A stretch of 64,000 bases of DNA from Lithospermum erythrorhizon (Eukaryota > Streptophyta > Magnoliopsida > Boraginales > Boraginaceae), in contig JADFUC010000218.1 of the NCBI GenBank assembly GCA_019722365.1, forward strand, positions 1-64,000. The letters run 5' to 3'. Numbering within the stretch: position 1 is the stretch's first letter; the number at the start of each line of letters is the position of its first letter. Made by a program: the position numbers and the translations under genes. Of the stretch, positions 47,261-57,601 are shown one piece after another. The notes under the pieces are model-generated. The model saw only the letters and a program-made list of their open reading frames with translations. It had not been told where the DNA came from and searched no databases.

Positions 47261-47969
47261 ACGTTAGGTTCGGGCCCTTGTTTACATTGGAAGCCATGTG
47301 GAGAACAAGAGTTTCCGTATGGCGACGCTGAACAAATTTCCTACCTCTTCCGCGAATGGCCTCTCCGCTTCTCTTGAAAGAAGTCAGGTTATTACAACGA
47401 CCGAGCATAATGAAATTCAGCGTAGAAGCGGTGGGGCCCGACGGATGGGTCCCGCTGCAGTATATCCTTTGGCTCCCAAGCAAAGATATCCCGATACTCC
47501 ATGAGGACTCGGATAAGCATGTGACATGCTCTGCCCCGGTGTAAATCCACTATCTTGAATACGTCTTGGTCCTACCGTCGAGCAGTGCTACGGTCTCCTC
47601 ATCTTGGCCCTTGCTGGGACTCTCCTCTAGTACCTCCCGAGTGCGAGATATCCAGAAATATGTAGATTGCCACTTGTTCCTCAGGCGTACCTCAGCTTCA
47701 TCTAGATGCGATTGGTGAGAGCCCGTATGCGTCCTGGCATTTCTTGGGCTCCTCATCTGCGGTCCCACGTGTGGTGTGGGAAATTTCATGTTGGTATGTG
47801 TGGTGATACGCCTCGAGCTGTGGCCGGCGCCGGCCGGCCTATTATCCGTTATAGGTTCCGTGCGCATGCATCCCGCGTGGTCTTTCGCGTCGGCGTAAAT
47901 TACTGCCCATGGATCTTCCACATCATTGACTATAAGGTTTGCGTACCGGTAAACCCAGCGGTGACTTTG
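47261..47969 (-). other. Gypsy protease-RT linker, broken
   Basis: Coding-like composition on the minus strand but no domain I can name. Short frames on both strands (47298-47504, 47550-47921) are probably by-products. Confidence 0.4.
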
Positions 47970-48167
47970 CTACAGTGCGATATCGCCCGACTTCGTCCCT
48001 AGCTTGAGGTTTGCATCGAGAAATAGGATGTCCGCCAAAGTTCTGTGTCTACCCGGCGTCCAGGTCCCGCCTCGAAGTTGGTATCGCGGGGTGATGACCA
48101 AAGAGATCTTCGTGTGGGCAACATCCCCCTCAAAATTCTCTAGGAAAAGACAAGTCTTGAAACTCAA
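47970..48167 (-). pseudogene. Gypsy protease remnant
   Basis: The 65-codon minus frame contains FENFEGDVAHTKISLVI and LADILFLDANLKLG, which follow the Tat protease pattern (FxxEDxEGVxxPHxDxLVI ... VDxGSSADILFxDAFxKL). The catalytic D-x-G-S-S stretch is replaced by GRHRT, so the active site is lost. Confidence 0.7.
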
Positions 48168-48620
48168 GGCATGCCCCCGCGGTTACTACATATATGTAAC
48201 GGTTGGCATTGGATAGTCTTGCCACTCCCAATCGCGTCCGCCGAAACACGCTGGCCCGATGGCGTTGACCGCCCACGGTGATGTTGGGAGGTCCATCGGG
48301 GGGATCGATGTTTCCATGTTGAAGCATAGATTCACACTCATTATGGATGTAATCCTTGGCTGCCCAGATGAATGAGCCTACATCTGATCTTGAGGATGGA
48401 GAAGCGTCGTAAATGTCATGCAATGGTCACTTGTGAATGCTGGCGATGCCTTTCGTATCATACTTGACACAGGGAGGTCTTACGTCGAGGTGGCCGAGGC
48501 AGGCATATCCTCAATTTCCAAGAACACATTCTGGCAGAGGTCTTTTAAGGAGTCGGTGTCGATCTTACTCCCGAGCTTGACCTATTTCTCTTCTGGATGC
48601 TGGAGGCATGGCCTCCCCCC
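48168..48620 (-). pseudogene. Gypsy gag-protease linker
   Basis: The minus frame 48130-48423 includes DYIHNECESMLQHG and INPPDGPPNIT-like text, resembling the gag tail and the INVISGG linker of Tat elements. Only fragments remain. Confidence 0.45.
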
Positions 48621-49470
48621 TTAGGCTTCGGTCGAGTCGCGCATAAACTTGCAGGATCTGTCTAAAGGCGCTCCGCGCCGAGGCTCCATGCTCCGCCACG
48701 AGGTTTCGTCTGCCAGGCGCTCCACTGCTCTTCTCGGCCTCTTCTCCCGCTTCACCGATCCGAATGTACTCATAGAGCCCGTTTGTTGACCTCCTTCCAA
48801 ATCTTTGAGGCGCCTCTTGAGTAGTGACTCCTTGAACTTGCTCATCCGCAAGCCCTCCATAAAGGCGATCACAACTATCTTTTGATTAGCTCCTCGTATC
48901 AGGTTGTACTCCGTTTGAAACATTTTCGGATGAAGCTGATGCTTCGGTCTCCTGCAATACGTGGTGGGTAGGGAATGCTCATCTTTTGTTACACGTCGGA
49001 CTCTTCCCACATAGGTTTAGTAAAGCGTTTCCTCAGCTCCTCAAAGTTTGTAATGCCCCTTGAGGGAGCTTAGGTTAAACACTTGGTGATCATTGAGATG
49101 GAAAACCTGTGAATGCAATATTAGAACTGCTTGGATGGACATGCATCCGTCTTTCTCGATAAACTTGTTAAAGGGAAGGGAGTTTCAACTGCGGGCATGA
49201 TGGGGTCATATGCCGGGGATAGAAAGGCTAGTCTTGCTAACTTCGATGTGGTTCGCTTGTAGGGTTTCTCCAACGACTCTTGTAGAGGGGGCATCACTGC
49301 CGCCCGTAAAATTTCGCCATAGACCTTTAGATGCTCCCGTCGTAACCTCATGGCGATTTTGTTGCCCCGTGACTTGCTCATTGTTCCTTCGCACCGGGGG
49401 AGTGTGGGTGTAGGTCGCCTCCCCATCCTCCCGGGCAGGCGATACCTCCTTGAGTTCTCACTCTCCAATC
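48621..49470 (-). pseudogene. Gypsy gag remnant
   Basis: The minus-strand frame 48621-49010 contains YNLIRGANQKIVVIAFMEGL then RMSKFKESLLKR, the conserved retrotransposon gag motif (AFMEGLRxSKFxESL). Upstream (about 49020-49070) is ITNFEELRKRFTKPMW, the NFEQLxxxF block. Farther upstream (about 49140-49215) PAYDPIMPAVETPF resembles the gag opening. Frameshifts near 49010 and 49100. Confidence 0.8.
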
Positions 49471-49750
49471 GGGATCTGCTCCCGAGGCCACGTCACGGTG
49501 CCAATGATAGTCCTTGTCGTTCCCTCGATTATCGACCATCTTGATTGGTCGAATTTCATACTCGTACGTTGGGATTCGTAGGTTGTGGTTAGGATATCAT
49601 TTGGGGACGTCGTTATAGTCGATCACGGAGGAGACCGCCCGGGTTGAGCCTCTCGGTTCACTTGGTGGATTATCGTCATGCTCGTTTGCTTTTGTGATGA
49701 TGGTCATGATAATGGTTGAAGTGTGTGGGTGGTGACTTTCTCAATCTGAA

Positions 49751-49769
49751 GTCTCATTTGTGGTCGCCA
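49751..49769 (-). promoter_or_regulatory. Gypsy primer binding site
   Basis: On the minus strand TGGCGACCACAAATGAGAC begins two bases after the LTR end. TGGCGAC-starting primer sites are typical of Tat-lineage gypsy elements. Bases after the first seven are unlike the usual continuation, so the match is partial. Confidence 0.55.
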
Positions 49770-49770
49770 A

Positions 49771-50545
49771 TGATGATTCAATTAAGGTATAGATAGTGGG
49801 CGGGATATAAATACTCTAGAATCGACAGTGCGCCTTGCTCACGTAATGCGTTCTGAAAACAAAAACCCATTTGCCAGCGAGAAACCTCCGACGTCCCGAG
49901 TCGATGGCGGATCGAAGAGTTTAGTTTGAAGAAAGAGTATTTGGGTATCAAATAAGCTTGATTTGGCCTGAGTTTACGCTTTTATAGTTGTTTAAGCGGT
50001 TAATTTGTTCGAGCCGATGGGCATTCGTTTTCCGATTAATGATTAGGTGGCTCGTTAAGGGGTTGGTAATAATAGCCTTAATTACCCTCTTAATAGTCTT
50101 AGAATCAAGCCGTTGGACACATACTTGAGTCTTATTGCTTTACGAGTTGGGTCGAGCCTGCAAAGTGAACTTTGGCGTTAAAGCGCGGCTTGTGGGTCGA
50201 ATCGATTATTCGGTCTTAGCCTGGAATCGCCGATGAGCCCAATCAGCTTGGACCCATCTCTGGATCAGCCCATTCAATTATGGGATTATCAACTCATGGC
50301 GATGGTGCCGTGTATTTGGTGACGATGTCGACCAAAATCGTGAAGGTGGAAAAACATGAGAGTCAGCGTGTTTTGAGCGTGTGGGCCCGCAGCGTTCGGG
50401 CCATGGTCTAGCGTATCCGTTCGTGTTTGGGCTTTGGGGGTGGTCCTCTTTCCGGTTGGGCCTTGATGGGCACGTAGAGCTGTCTCTTCCAAACTCGGTG
50501 CCAGTGAGTTTTTTGCCAAAACCATTGACTGGACATCGAATTGAT
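49771..50545 (-). repeat. Gypsy 5' LTR (minus strand)
   Basis: The plus-strand left edge is TGATGATTCAATTAAGG, directly left of which is the primer site. It contains GGTGGCTCGTTAAGGGGTTGG (split) near 50047 and GATCAGCCCATTCAATTATG near 50263. Both recur in the LTR-like region at 61190 and 61411. The right boundary is approximate. A TATA box (minus strand) is at 49980-49986. Confidence 0.65.
49980..49986 (-). promoter_or_regulatory. LTR TATA box, minus strand
   Basis: TATAAAA in CTATAAAAGCG, in the U3/R part of the LTR, about 210 bases before its 3' edge. Confidence 0.5.
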
Positions 50546-50815
50546 TGGATTAATTTAATTTCTTGATGAAAATTATTTTAATCAATTATTTTAATCACAT
50601 TAAAATTAGTTCTAATTAGATTAGATTAAATTTAATTATTTCTTGAAATTTATTAAAACTAATGAATATAAATTAATTAAATTCTAATTTCCATTAGGTT
50701 TAATCATAAAATTTTGAATTTGATTTAATTAAATTGAGACCTAAGATTATTAGATAACTAGAGTTTCAAATTATAACATAATTTAGAAATTAATCATCAT
50801 AAGTGTAAAATAGTA
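50546..50815. other. AT-rich spacer
   Basis: Nothing recognised, beyond A/T-rich text between the LTR and the MITE. Confidence 0.4.
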
Positions 50816-50982
50816 CTCCCTCTATCCCTATTTGATAGGGTCATTTTCATCATAATTCTAATTTAATTAAATTTTAGTTCAAATATTTGGGCGGAAGGGT
50901 ATGTTTGTGAGTTAAATTTGAAATTTATTAATGTTTGTGCCAAATCAGATAATACTTATCCAAAAAAAAAGGATGGAGGGAT
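50816..50982. mobile_element. Stowaway-like MITE, 167 bp
   Basis: Begins CTCCCTCTATCC and ends GGATGGAGGGAT, near-inverted copies. TA dinucleotides lie at both ends (50814-50815 and 50983-50984). AT-rich, non-coding interior. A different subfamily from the one at 24744. Confidence 0.8.
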
Positions 50983-50984
50983 TA

Positions 50985-52122
50985 TTTTTATAGAAAAATA
51001 CTAGTTATTTTAATGATGAGTATTAATTAACATGATTTGATATTAGATATTAAAAATTAGATTCTTAGTGACTTTACACTTAGATAAATTAAATAGTGTA
51101 TTTCATTTGTTGATTATTCTTGACATCTGATAATGTATACCTACTTTTTGCCTCTCATCCATTCGCGTGTGTGTTTAATATAATATTTATTATTTATCAT
51201 GCATAACATAATATGATATATTTGATGGATGTCATGGACTTTATGATATAAAATTATATTATATTATACAGATAATATATTTATATAAATATTTGCTTAA
51301 AATTATTACTTGTTTTGTATTTGTTGAAATGCATTAAAAACTCAAGATAATTAATCGTAATTAGTTATAATTAATTATTAGATAATGAGCCATCTTAAAG
51401 GATAGGCTAATAGGAACATTATTTATGAAACTAAAATATGGTTTAGAAATATTTTCCACTAATTATTATATCACCATTTTCGGTAATGTGTTATATTTTC
51501 CTTATTACTAATGGGTTATTTTTTTTAGCTTGTTTGATTCATACACTTGACATAGTCGTAAGAGTCAATAAAATAACAATCTACGCCTAATAAATAAGCG
51601 ATTAATGTCATACCAAAATATAAATTGAATGAATTGACATTATTATGGACCTCTGTAGTATGGGGCGTGTTACATGCAGGATTGTAATCCCAGATGGAAT
51701 TGTCTAGTTCTTGTTCAAGAACTCGAACTTACACTTTTCATTCTGAATTTAAGTTTAGTATATTGGGTCTTCTTTATGGTAGATTTCCAGTATGCAGCGT
51801 GGACCATTGACATGAAGTGCGAGACAATCTAAGATGAACTTTTGTTAATCCCAAGATTATGATAGTCATAATTGTGTGATAGTACACTTGCTTGCATGGC
51901 TTAAAATGAAATGTGATGCTATCGTCCGTTTTATGTTGTGTGAGTTCTTAGTATACTTTGTGTGTTTAGTGGGATTGTAAACACTAGTATAGTTATTCTA
52001 TTATCTGATTATAGAATATTTTATGACATATAGATTAAGTTGTTTTTATATATTTTCTCTTGTAGTAGATTATGGATAATACTGATCGATCACGACCGGA
52101 TGACCATGATGAGTGTCATTAT
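50985..52122. other. AT-rich sequence before the second copia remnant
   Basis: No gene supported. About 51640-52120 is less AT-rich and ends ATGGATAATACTGATCGATC (52071), which could be the start of another ORF (MDNTDRSRPDD) cut by the copia LTR. Only about 17 codons remain, so no family can be named. Confidence 0.35.
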
Positions 52123-53670
52123 TGTTGACTTGAGAGTCATTAATCCTTATTTTGATAATAAAAATTATATATTTAAGTCTTAACTATTCTTTAAGTGACC
52201 TAGGTGCGCCGTTCGCGACACGATTGACCTGAGATTGAGTCGAGAGTCGAAGCGTCGAGCTTTTCTTACCGTAGTTTCTGTTATGTCCTAAGACTTTTGT
52301 TAGGAAATCTCCAATATTTTGATGTCTTTGTATTTGAGAGAGAGTTTTTTTTTTAAAATGGTTAATCTTAAATCGATGTTTTGTTTAAAACGAAACTTTT
52401 GGGTATAAACTTATTGTTGATTGATCTGCGTTTGAATTACTTTGAAATCAAGTTAAAATGACTTTGTGTCGTTTGTACTTGAATTTGAATTAAGTCAAAT
52501 TTAGGGGCTCAAACTAGAATAAATAAAACTATTTTGAAAGCCATCAAATGGCTCGTAGGCTTAGTCCCGATTTGTCCCCGATGGCCACACATGTGATTAC
52601 TTCCAGAGGGCTTTTCGGGTCTTGTATCGGGGCCTTGTTGCACCCGATTATGGGCACATTTTGAACCTAGATTCGTATCGGGTCTTCTATTGGGTGTTGG
52701 TAACCCCGTCTGAAGCCCGATAGTGGTATTCAAGCTATTTTGACCGTCACAGAAAATCTTTTAAACACATTTCATCTACTACCTCTTTGCATTCAATACA
52801 ACATTAAATCTTCAATTGTCAAAAGAAAAAAAGATCAACTCTCTCGCCAAATACATTCGCAGTTGATTTGTTGTGAGATTTCCATAGAGCTTATATTGTA
52901 CCACTCTTCATTCGTCCATTCAAGGGATATATTAATTAAAGAGTGTTATTTCTTAAAGAAAGGTCAACACATCATGGTTCACTAGTAAGTTGTTGTCTTA
53001 CATGGAAGTGATTGTGAGTGTGTATATTCCTAGCTTGTGAGGTTGATGGTTAGGTGGTTTTCCTAATGGTGCTTGAGAGATTCTCAAGTGGTTACCCGAG
53101 AAGGTGTATCTACAGGTGTTAGTGGTGATTCTTTAGAGGGTGTGTATTGAATTGATTGCTTATGCTGAGTGGTAAGCTCGGAAAAATATCACGAGTTATC
53201 TTTCCGAAATCCCAGATTAAGCCCGAGGTTGAGCACTAGGTTTGCGGAAGCTCGTTAAATCGTGCGTGTCGTTCTCTTACTCTTTTATCCTTTTGTATAT
53301 TGCTTTAATTTATTACTTATATTAGTAATTATTAAATTGTTAAGTGTTTATGTAAATTGTTAATTGGTTGAATTAGTAGGTTGAAGTTGAATTAGGAATA
53401 GTCTATTACCCTACCGTTAGTATGATTAATCTCGCTATAACTATTCACAAGCTCAAAAATCGAAAAAAGGTTTTAACTTTGCACATATCCTAGTCGCCTC
53501 CGCACCAGGATTCGTATAGTATAGCAATTATGATGGCACCAACTTCGTCGAATGGTCACAAATACTTAAGATAACACGTCAAATTGAGAATAAGGAATAT
53601 GTATTGGAGATCGATTCCCCGTGGCTTCCTGAGGATGATGATCCCATTGACGTCAAGGGTGAATATTGAA
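52123..53670 (+). mobile_element. Copia remnant: LTR plus gag start
   Basis: An LTR-like segment (52123 to about 53500) starts TGTTGACTTGAGAG and has CCCGAT / ATCGGG clusters (52560-52730) and the GAGGTTGAGCACTAGG-type U5 block (53229). It is followed by a gag fragment (53526-53670). The primer site and leader between them are missing, so a deletion joins U5 to gag. No 3' LTR was found. Confidence 0.65.
53526..53670 (+). pseudogene. Copia gag N-terminal fragment
   Basis: One open frame reads NYDGTNFVEWSQILKIT then EYVLEIDSPWLPEDDDP before a TGA at about 53668. This is the start of a copia Gag (YDGxNFxxW). The later coding text is lost. Confidence 0.7.
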
Positions 53671-54356
53671 ATGTTTGGGTGATATGAAGGATACTAAGTT
53701 CACAATGCAAGTATGTATGAATGATAGTTTCATAAGGATATTTGCACTCTACACCCTAAGGGGATATCGACTAGCAACTTAAGTTTGACTTCTACAATGA
53801 AATCCCGGGCGTGCAGATGTTTTGCAAGGCGATTAACATGAATAATAAAATTACCGTATGTGATATGATGAAGTTGATCGGGTTACTCGGTACTCGGGAA
53901 TTTGTCTCCGGAGGCAATGGCGAAGGATGTTATTCAAGGCATATATCCCGAGGACTCTCACGGATTCGTGTCCACCGCGATCCGGTGAAAAGCGAGATTG
54001 GCTTTATCGCGGTTATGAAAATCATAGGAGACTTGTACTAAAGGGATATAGAAGTTAACTCACTCAGAATGCTTTGAAGAGAGCGGAAGAAAAGCGGTAG
54101 TCAAGTAGAAATGGGTATTCTCGAGCTCCCGGAGACTATCGAGGAAGTTTGCTACGAGGACGCTACGTTGAGTAGTATTCGATTGAACCTTTTTGAAGAT
54201 AACAGTGTTTAAGCGAACTAATCCCGTTTTAGTGAGCGTGTAATCGGGTTTTTTCTTTAATAAGTTCAAAAGCGCTTAAAAAGTTGATCGCGGGGATATG
54301 CGGAGGCCGAGGATGAGTCTAAAAAGCGCCAAGCTGTCGAGGCTCGTGGTCTTTAT
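53671..54356 (+). other. Probable gag-derived shreds
   Basis: An open frame of 76 codons (53811-54041) and text around 54060-54300 have retroelement-like composition (FVSGGNGEGC, then SRISR), but no motif I can assign. Confidence 0.35.
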
Positions 54357-55485
54357 TGTTATAGGCGTTTGTAAGGAAACTCTACACTTTAGTATATGTT
54401 GTTTTAAGTATGAGAGTAATGACTTTTGCGGTTTTAATCTTGAATGGTTTTAAAATTGATAGTCCGTAGTTTCTAATCCTAAGTATAGATTGATTCATTG
54501 TTAAGGCTCGTACAAATGACTGTGTGTCATTTTGTTTCGAGAATTGGCTTGAAACGATCCTTATTTTGGAAGAGAAACATCGGACCATCGAGACCCCATC
54601 GAGAGGAGGCTGGCCTCGTTCGAGGTCCAGATGATCGAGACCCCATCCCGAGAGGTGAGGTCTCGATAAGTCCCCGATAATCGAGACCACGGCCTCGATA
54701 GGGTCTACAGAGAGGGCTTATGGCCATTACTGCTTGGCCCGTGGGTTCTCGTCTTGTGACCATTTTGACATATTTTATTCAACATATAAGTCTCTTTCTA
54801 TTTAAAACCCTCAACTTTTTGACCTAATTCTCAAGCATTAAATTCCTTCAAATTCAAAAAGGCAAAAGTCAATAACTCTCACATTTAATCTTCATTATCT
54901 TTTGTAGAGAGTTTCCTAGTTGTGTGCAAATTGTATTACTCGATCACCGGTGTGATTTAGTGAAATCGCATTATTGGTGTAGCGTAGGGTTTCTTATTCC
55001 TAGTTGGAGTAGTAAAGTGAAATCCTAGAGAGGGTATTCTTGGGTTCTAATCTAGGTAGATTAGTGTTGAAATCCTTAGCGGGTAGCTTGGGTCACTTGG
55101 TTGGAGGCTAGGTGTTTGATAATAGTCTTGAGAGAAGTTGCTTGTGTGTAATCAAACAATTCTTCAAGAGCTAGTTATCTTTGCCAAAATCCCGAGGTTG
55201 GAAAGCCGACGGTCGAGCATTAGGGGAACCGAAGCTCGTTAAAATCGTGTGTATCGTCTTTCTATCTTTGCTCTTTACTTTCAAGTATTCTTGTTATTTT
55301 AGCTAATCATATTTTGGTTGTTTAATTCTTGACTAATCATTCTCGAGCTTGGGTAGTCGGTCTATCGAATTAATTTATATTCCTATTGTTTGTTAATTCC
55401 GCTTTATTAAATTAAAACTCGAAAAAGATAATAACTTAACTTAAAACCTTATTCACCCCCCTCTAAGGTTATATCTAGGCTAACA
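54357..55485 (+). repeat. Copia 5' LTR
   Basis: The U3 has repeated ATCGAGACC / CTCGATA motifs in both orientations (54585-54700). The U5 holds CGGTCGAGCATTAGGGGAAC then CGAAGCTCGTTAAAATCG. The last 453 bases recur at 57149-57601. The start is not defined by a partner. Confidence 0.65.
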
Positions 55486-55487
55486 AT

Positions 55488-55499
55488 TGGTATCAGAGC
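55488..55499 (+). promoter_or_regulatory. Primer binding site, initiator-Met type
   Basis: TGGTATCAGAGC, an exact copy of the standard plant copia primer site, two bases after the LTR end. Confidence 0.9.
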
Positions 55500-55542
55500 C
55501 CGTGTTCTACGACTAAAGCTTAAAATCTTGTAGAAAAAGATC

Positions 55543-57080
55543 ATGGGTAGTAACGGGAATATAGGTAGCTCGGGAACCTTTTGTGTTGAAGGTAAGGAGT
55601 CAGTGCAAGGTGCCATTGCTTGATGGATCAAATTATGGTATTGGTGCAACGCCTTCAAGTATCACGTTCAAAGCATTGATTACAAATTATGGAGGTGATC
55701 GTCGAGGTCAGCTCATTTCATGAAGTATCCAAATTCTCGAGCCGGAGCTCATAGGAACTTGACGAGGCGGAGGAGGCAAATATAAAGATTTAGAGTTCCT
55801 TGGTGGTGGAAGTCCGAATTGAGGGCGATGGATAAAAAGGATGATAGAGTGCTAAGGCAGGAACTCAAAAGTGGGATTAAATTCTAAAGCCATTCACGTT
55901 AGCGATACCATGTGCGTAGGAGGAGTATGCTCGAGTCAAGGGATGCAAATCGGCCAAGGAGATATGGGACTTGCTAGAAGCCGCATGTGGTTACAGCCAA
56001 GTGAAGACTACAAAGTTCGACTTTTTGACTAGAGAGTATCAAACCTTGAAATGTATCATGGAGAGTCTATTAAAGACATGCGTCGAGTTATTACGTCATC
56101 GATAATTTGGATTACATAGGAGACATTCTCCTTAGAAGAATTAGGGAGGAGTGAAGCCGTCGATCAGTTTGGCCAAAAGTATGTGCCATAAATGAAGCCA
56201 AGGATATCAAGACTCTTTCCACTCGCTCATTTGGATCCTTGAAAGCGAGAAGAAGTAATTGCTTGCTAAGAGCAAGGCTCGGGAATTGAGGACAAAAAAG
56301 AAAAAGCTCTTTGTGGCGGCTAAAGCACAAAAAGTTATTGAGAAAATTGAGAGCGATGAGGATGATGAAGACATGGCCATGTTTGCTAGAGACTTCAAAA
56401 AGTTTCTAAGATTCAAAAAGAATAATGATGATCATGGACATAGAAGCTTCAAGAAATATGACAACTATGAAAGAAATGCAGAAGGACAAGAGAAGAGAGA
56501 GCGAAATCAAAAGAGATAAAATGTTTTGAATGCAACAAGCAGAACATCTCCAAGATGGATTGTCCTCTCGTCTAGCTAAGGGTCTCAATCCAAGAAAGTA
56601 TGCAACAAGGCCGCACTTGGGATGAATCCGGAGGCGAATCCGACTCCGAAGTGGAAAGCATCTGATATGAGTATGCAGCAGCACAAGACTCCATGAGGCA
56701 CCTCTTTAACTCTAATTCTCTATGGATGATAGGCTCATTAGTGATGATGAGCACCGACTAGTAGTTTTAAACAAGCTAGCGATAATAATGAGTTGTTAGA
56801 AAGTTTTGAAAAATTGCTTAAAAGAAACAAAGAACTTTCGAAAACAAATAAAAACTTGCTTGCTAAAACTAGTTCTCGAAATGATTACTTTATAAAGCTT
56901 GGCTCAATCTTAAAAATGATGGAATTCTTGAAAAATTGGAGCTTAAACAAAATCTTAGTAAGGTTGAGTTGGAAAATGTAGAACTCAAAAAATCACTTAA
57001 CTTGTATTCCTTGAGAACAAACAAGTTGAATGAAGTCTTGATGCTTTCAGCGTTATCCAACCAACAAAAGGATAGGCTAT
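55543..57080 (+). pseudogene. Copia gag remnant
   Basis: The ATG at 55543 opens with GTFCVEGKE. Later SAKEIWDLLEAA and LTREYQTLKC (about 55948-56065) are gag motifs. The 56259-56519 frame has KIESDEDDEDMAMFARDFKKF, split by basic text. The zinc knuckle (56513-56570) reads CFECNKQNISKMDC, in which the expected His is Ile. A coiled segment follows (56793-56981, KLLKRNKELSKTN). Several frameshifts. Confidence 0.75.
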
Positions 57081-57148
57081 TCAAGTGATAACTCTTATCC
57101 TTCTTATTAGACCGCGTTAAGCACTTATTGTGAGAAAAGGAAATGTGA

Positions 57149-57601
57149 GTATTCTTGGGTTCCCCAATCTAGGTAGATTAGGTGTTGAAATCCTTAAGCG
57201 GGTAGCTTAGATTAAGCAGTTTGGAGGCTAGGTGTTTGATAATAGTCTTGAGAGAAGTTGCTTGTATGTAATCAAACAATTCTTCAAAGAGCTAGTTATC
57301 TTTGCCAAAATCCCGAGGTTGGAAGCCAGAAGCGGTCGGCGTGGGGAACGGCTCGTTAAATCGGTGTGTCGTCTTTACATCTTTTCTTTCTTTTACTTTA
57401 GTATTCTTGTCATTTTAGCTAATCATATTTTGGTTGTTTAATTCTTGACTAATCATTCTCGAGCTTGGGTAGTCGGTCTATCGATTTAATCTATATTCCT
57501 ATTGTTTGTTAATTCCGCATTATTAAATTAAAACTCGAAAAAGATAATAACTTAACCTAAAAACCTTATGCTTCCCCCTAAAGGTTATATCTAGGCTAAC
57601 A
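57149..57601 (+). repeat. Partial 3' LTR (partner 55033-55485)
   Basis: Starts AGTATTCTTGGGTT and ends GGCTAACA. Contains the shared GAGGTTGGAAGCC ... GCTCGTTAAA block with small changes. Confidence 0.85.

Larger units (their letters stand above)
45596..50545 (-). mobile_element. Ty3/gypsy retrotransposon, Tat-like, minus strand, decayed
   Basis: Read leftward, the order is 5' LTR (about 50545-49771), primer site, gag, protease, RT, RNase H. This is the gypsy order, but no integrase was found and no 3' LTR is visible on the left, so its 3' part is missing. Many frameshifts. It abuts the truncated LTR at 45595, so it probably inserted there or a deletion joined the two. Confidence 0.75.
54357..57601 (+). 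mobile_element. Copia remnant with 5' LTR, gag and a partial 3' LTR
   Basis: The 5' LTR ends at 55485 (CTAACA), and the primer site follows at 55488. gag fills 55543-57080. Then a segment matching the last 453 bases of the 5' LTR (55033-55485) occurs at 57149-57601. So the copy has gag and R-U5 but no pol and no 3' U3, consistent with an internal deletion. The left LTR boundary (54357) is approximate. Confidence 0.75.
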
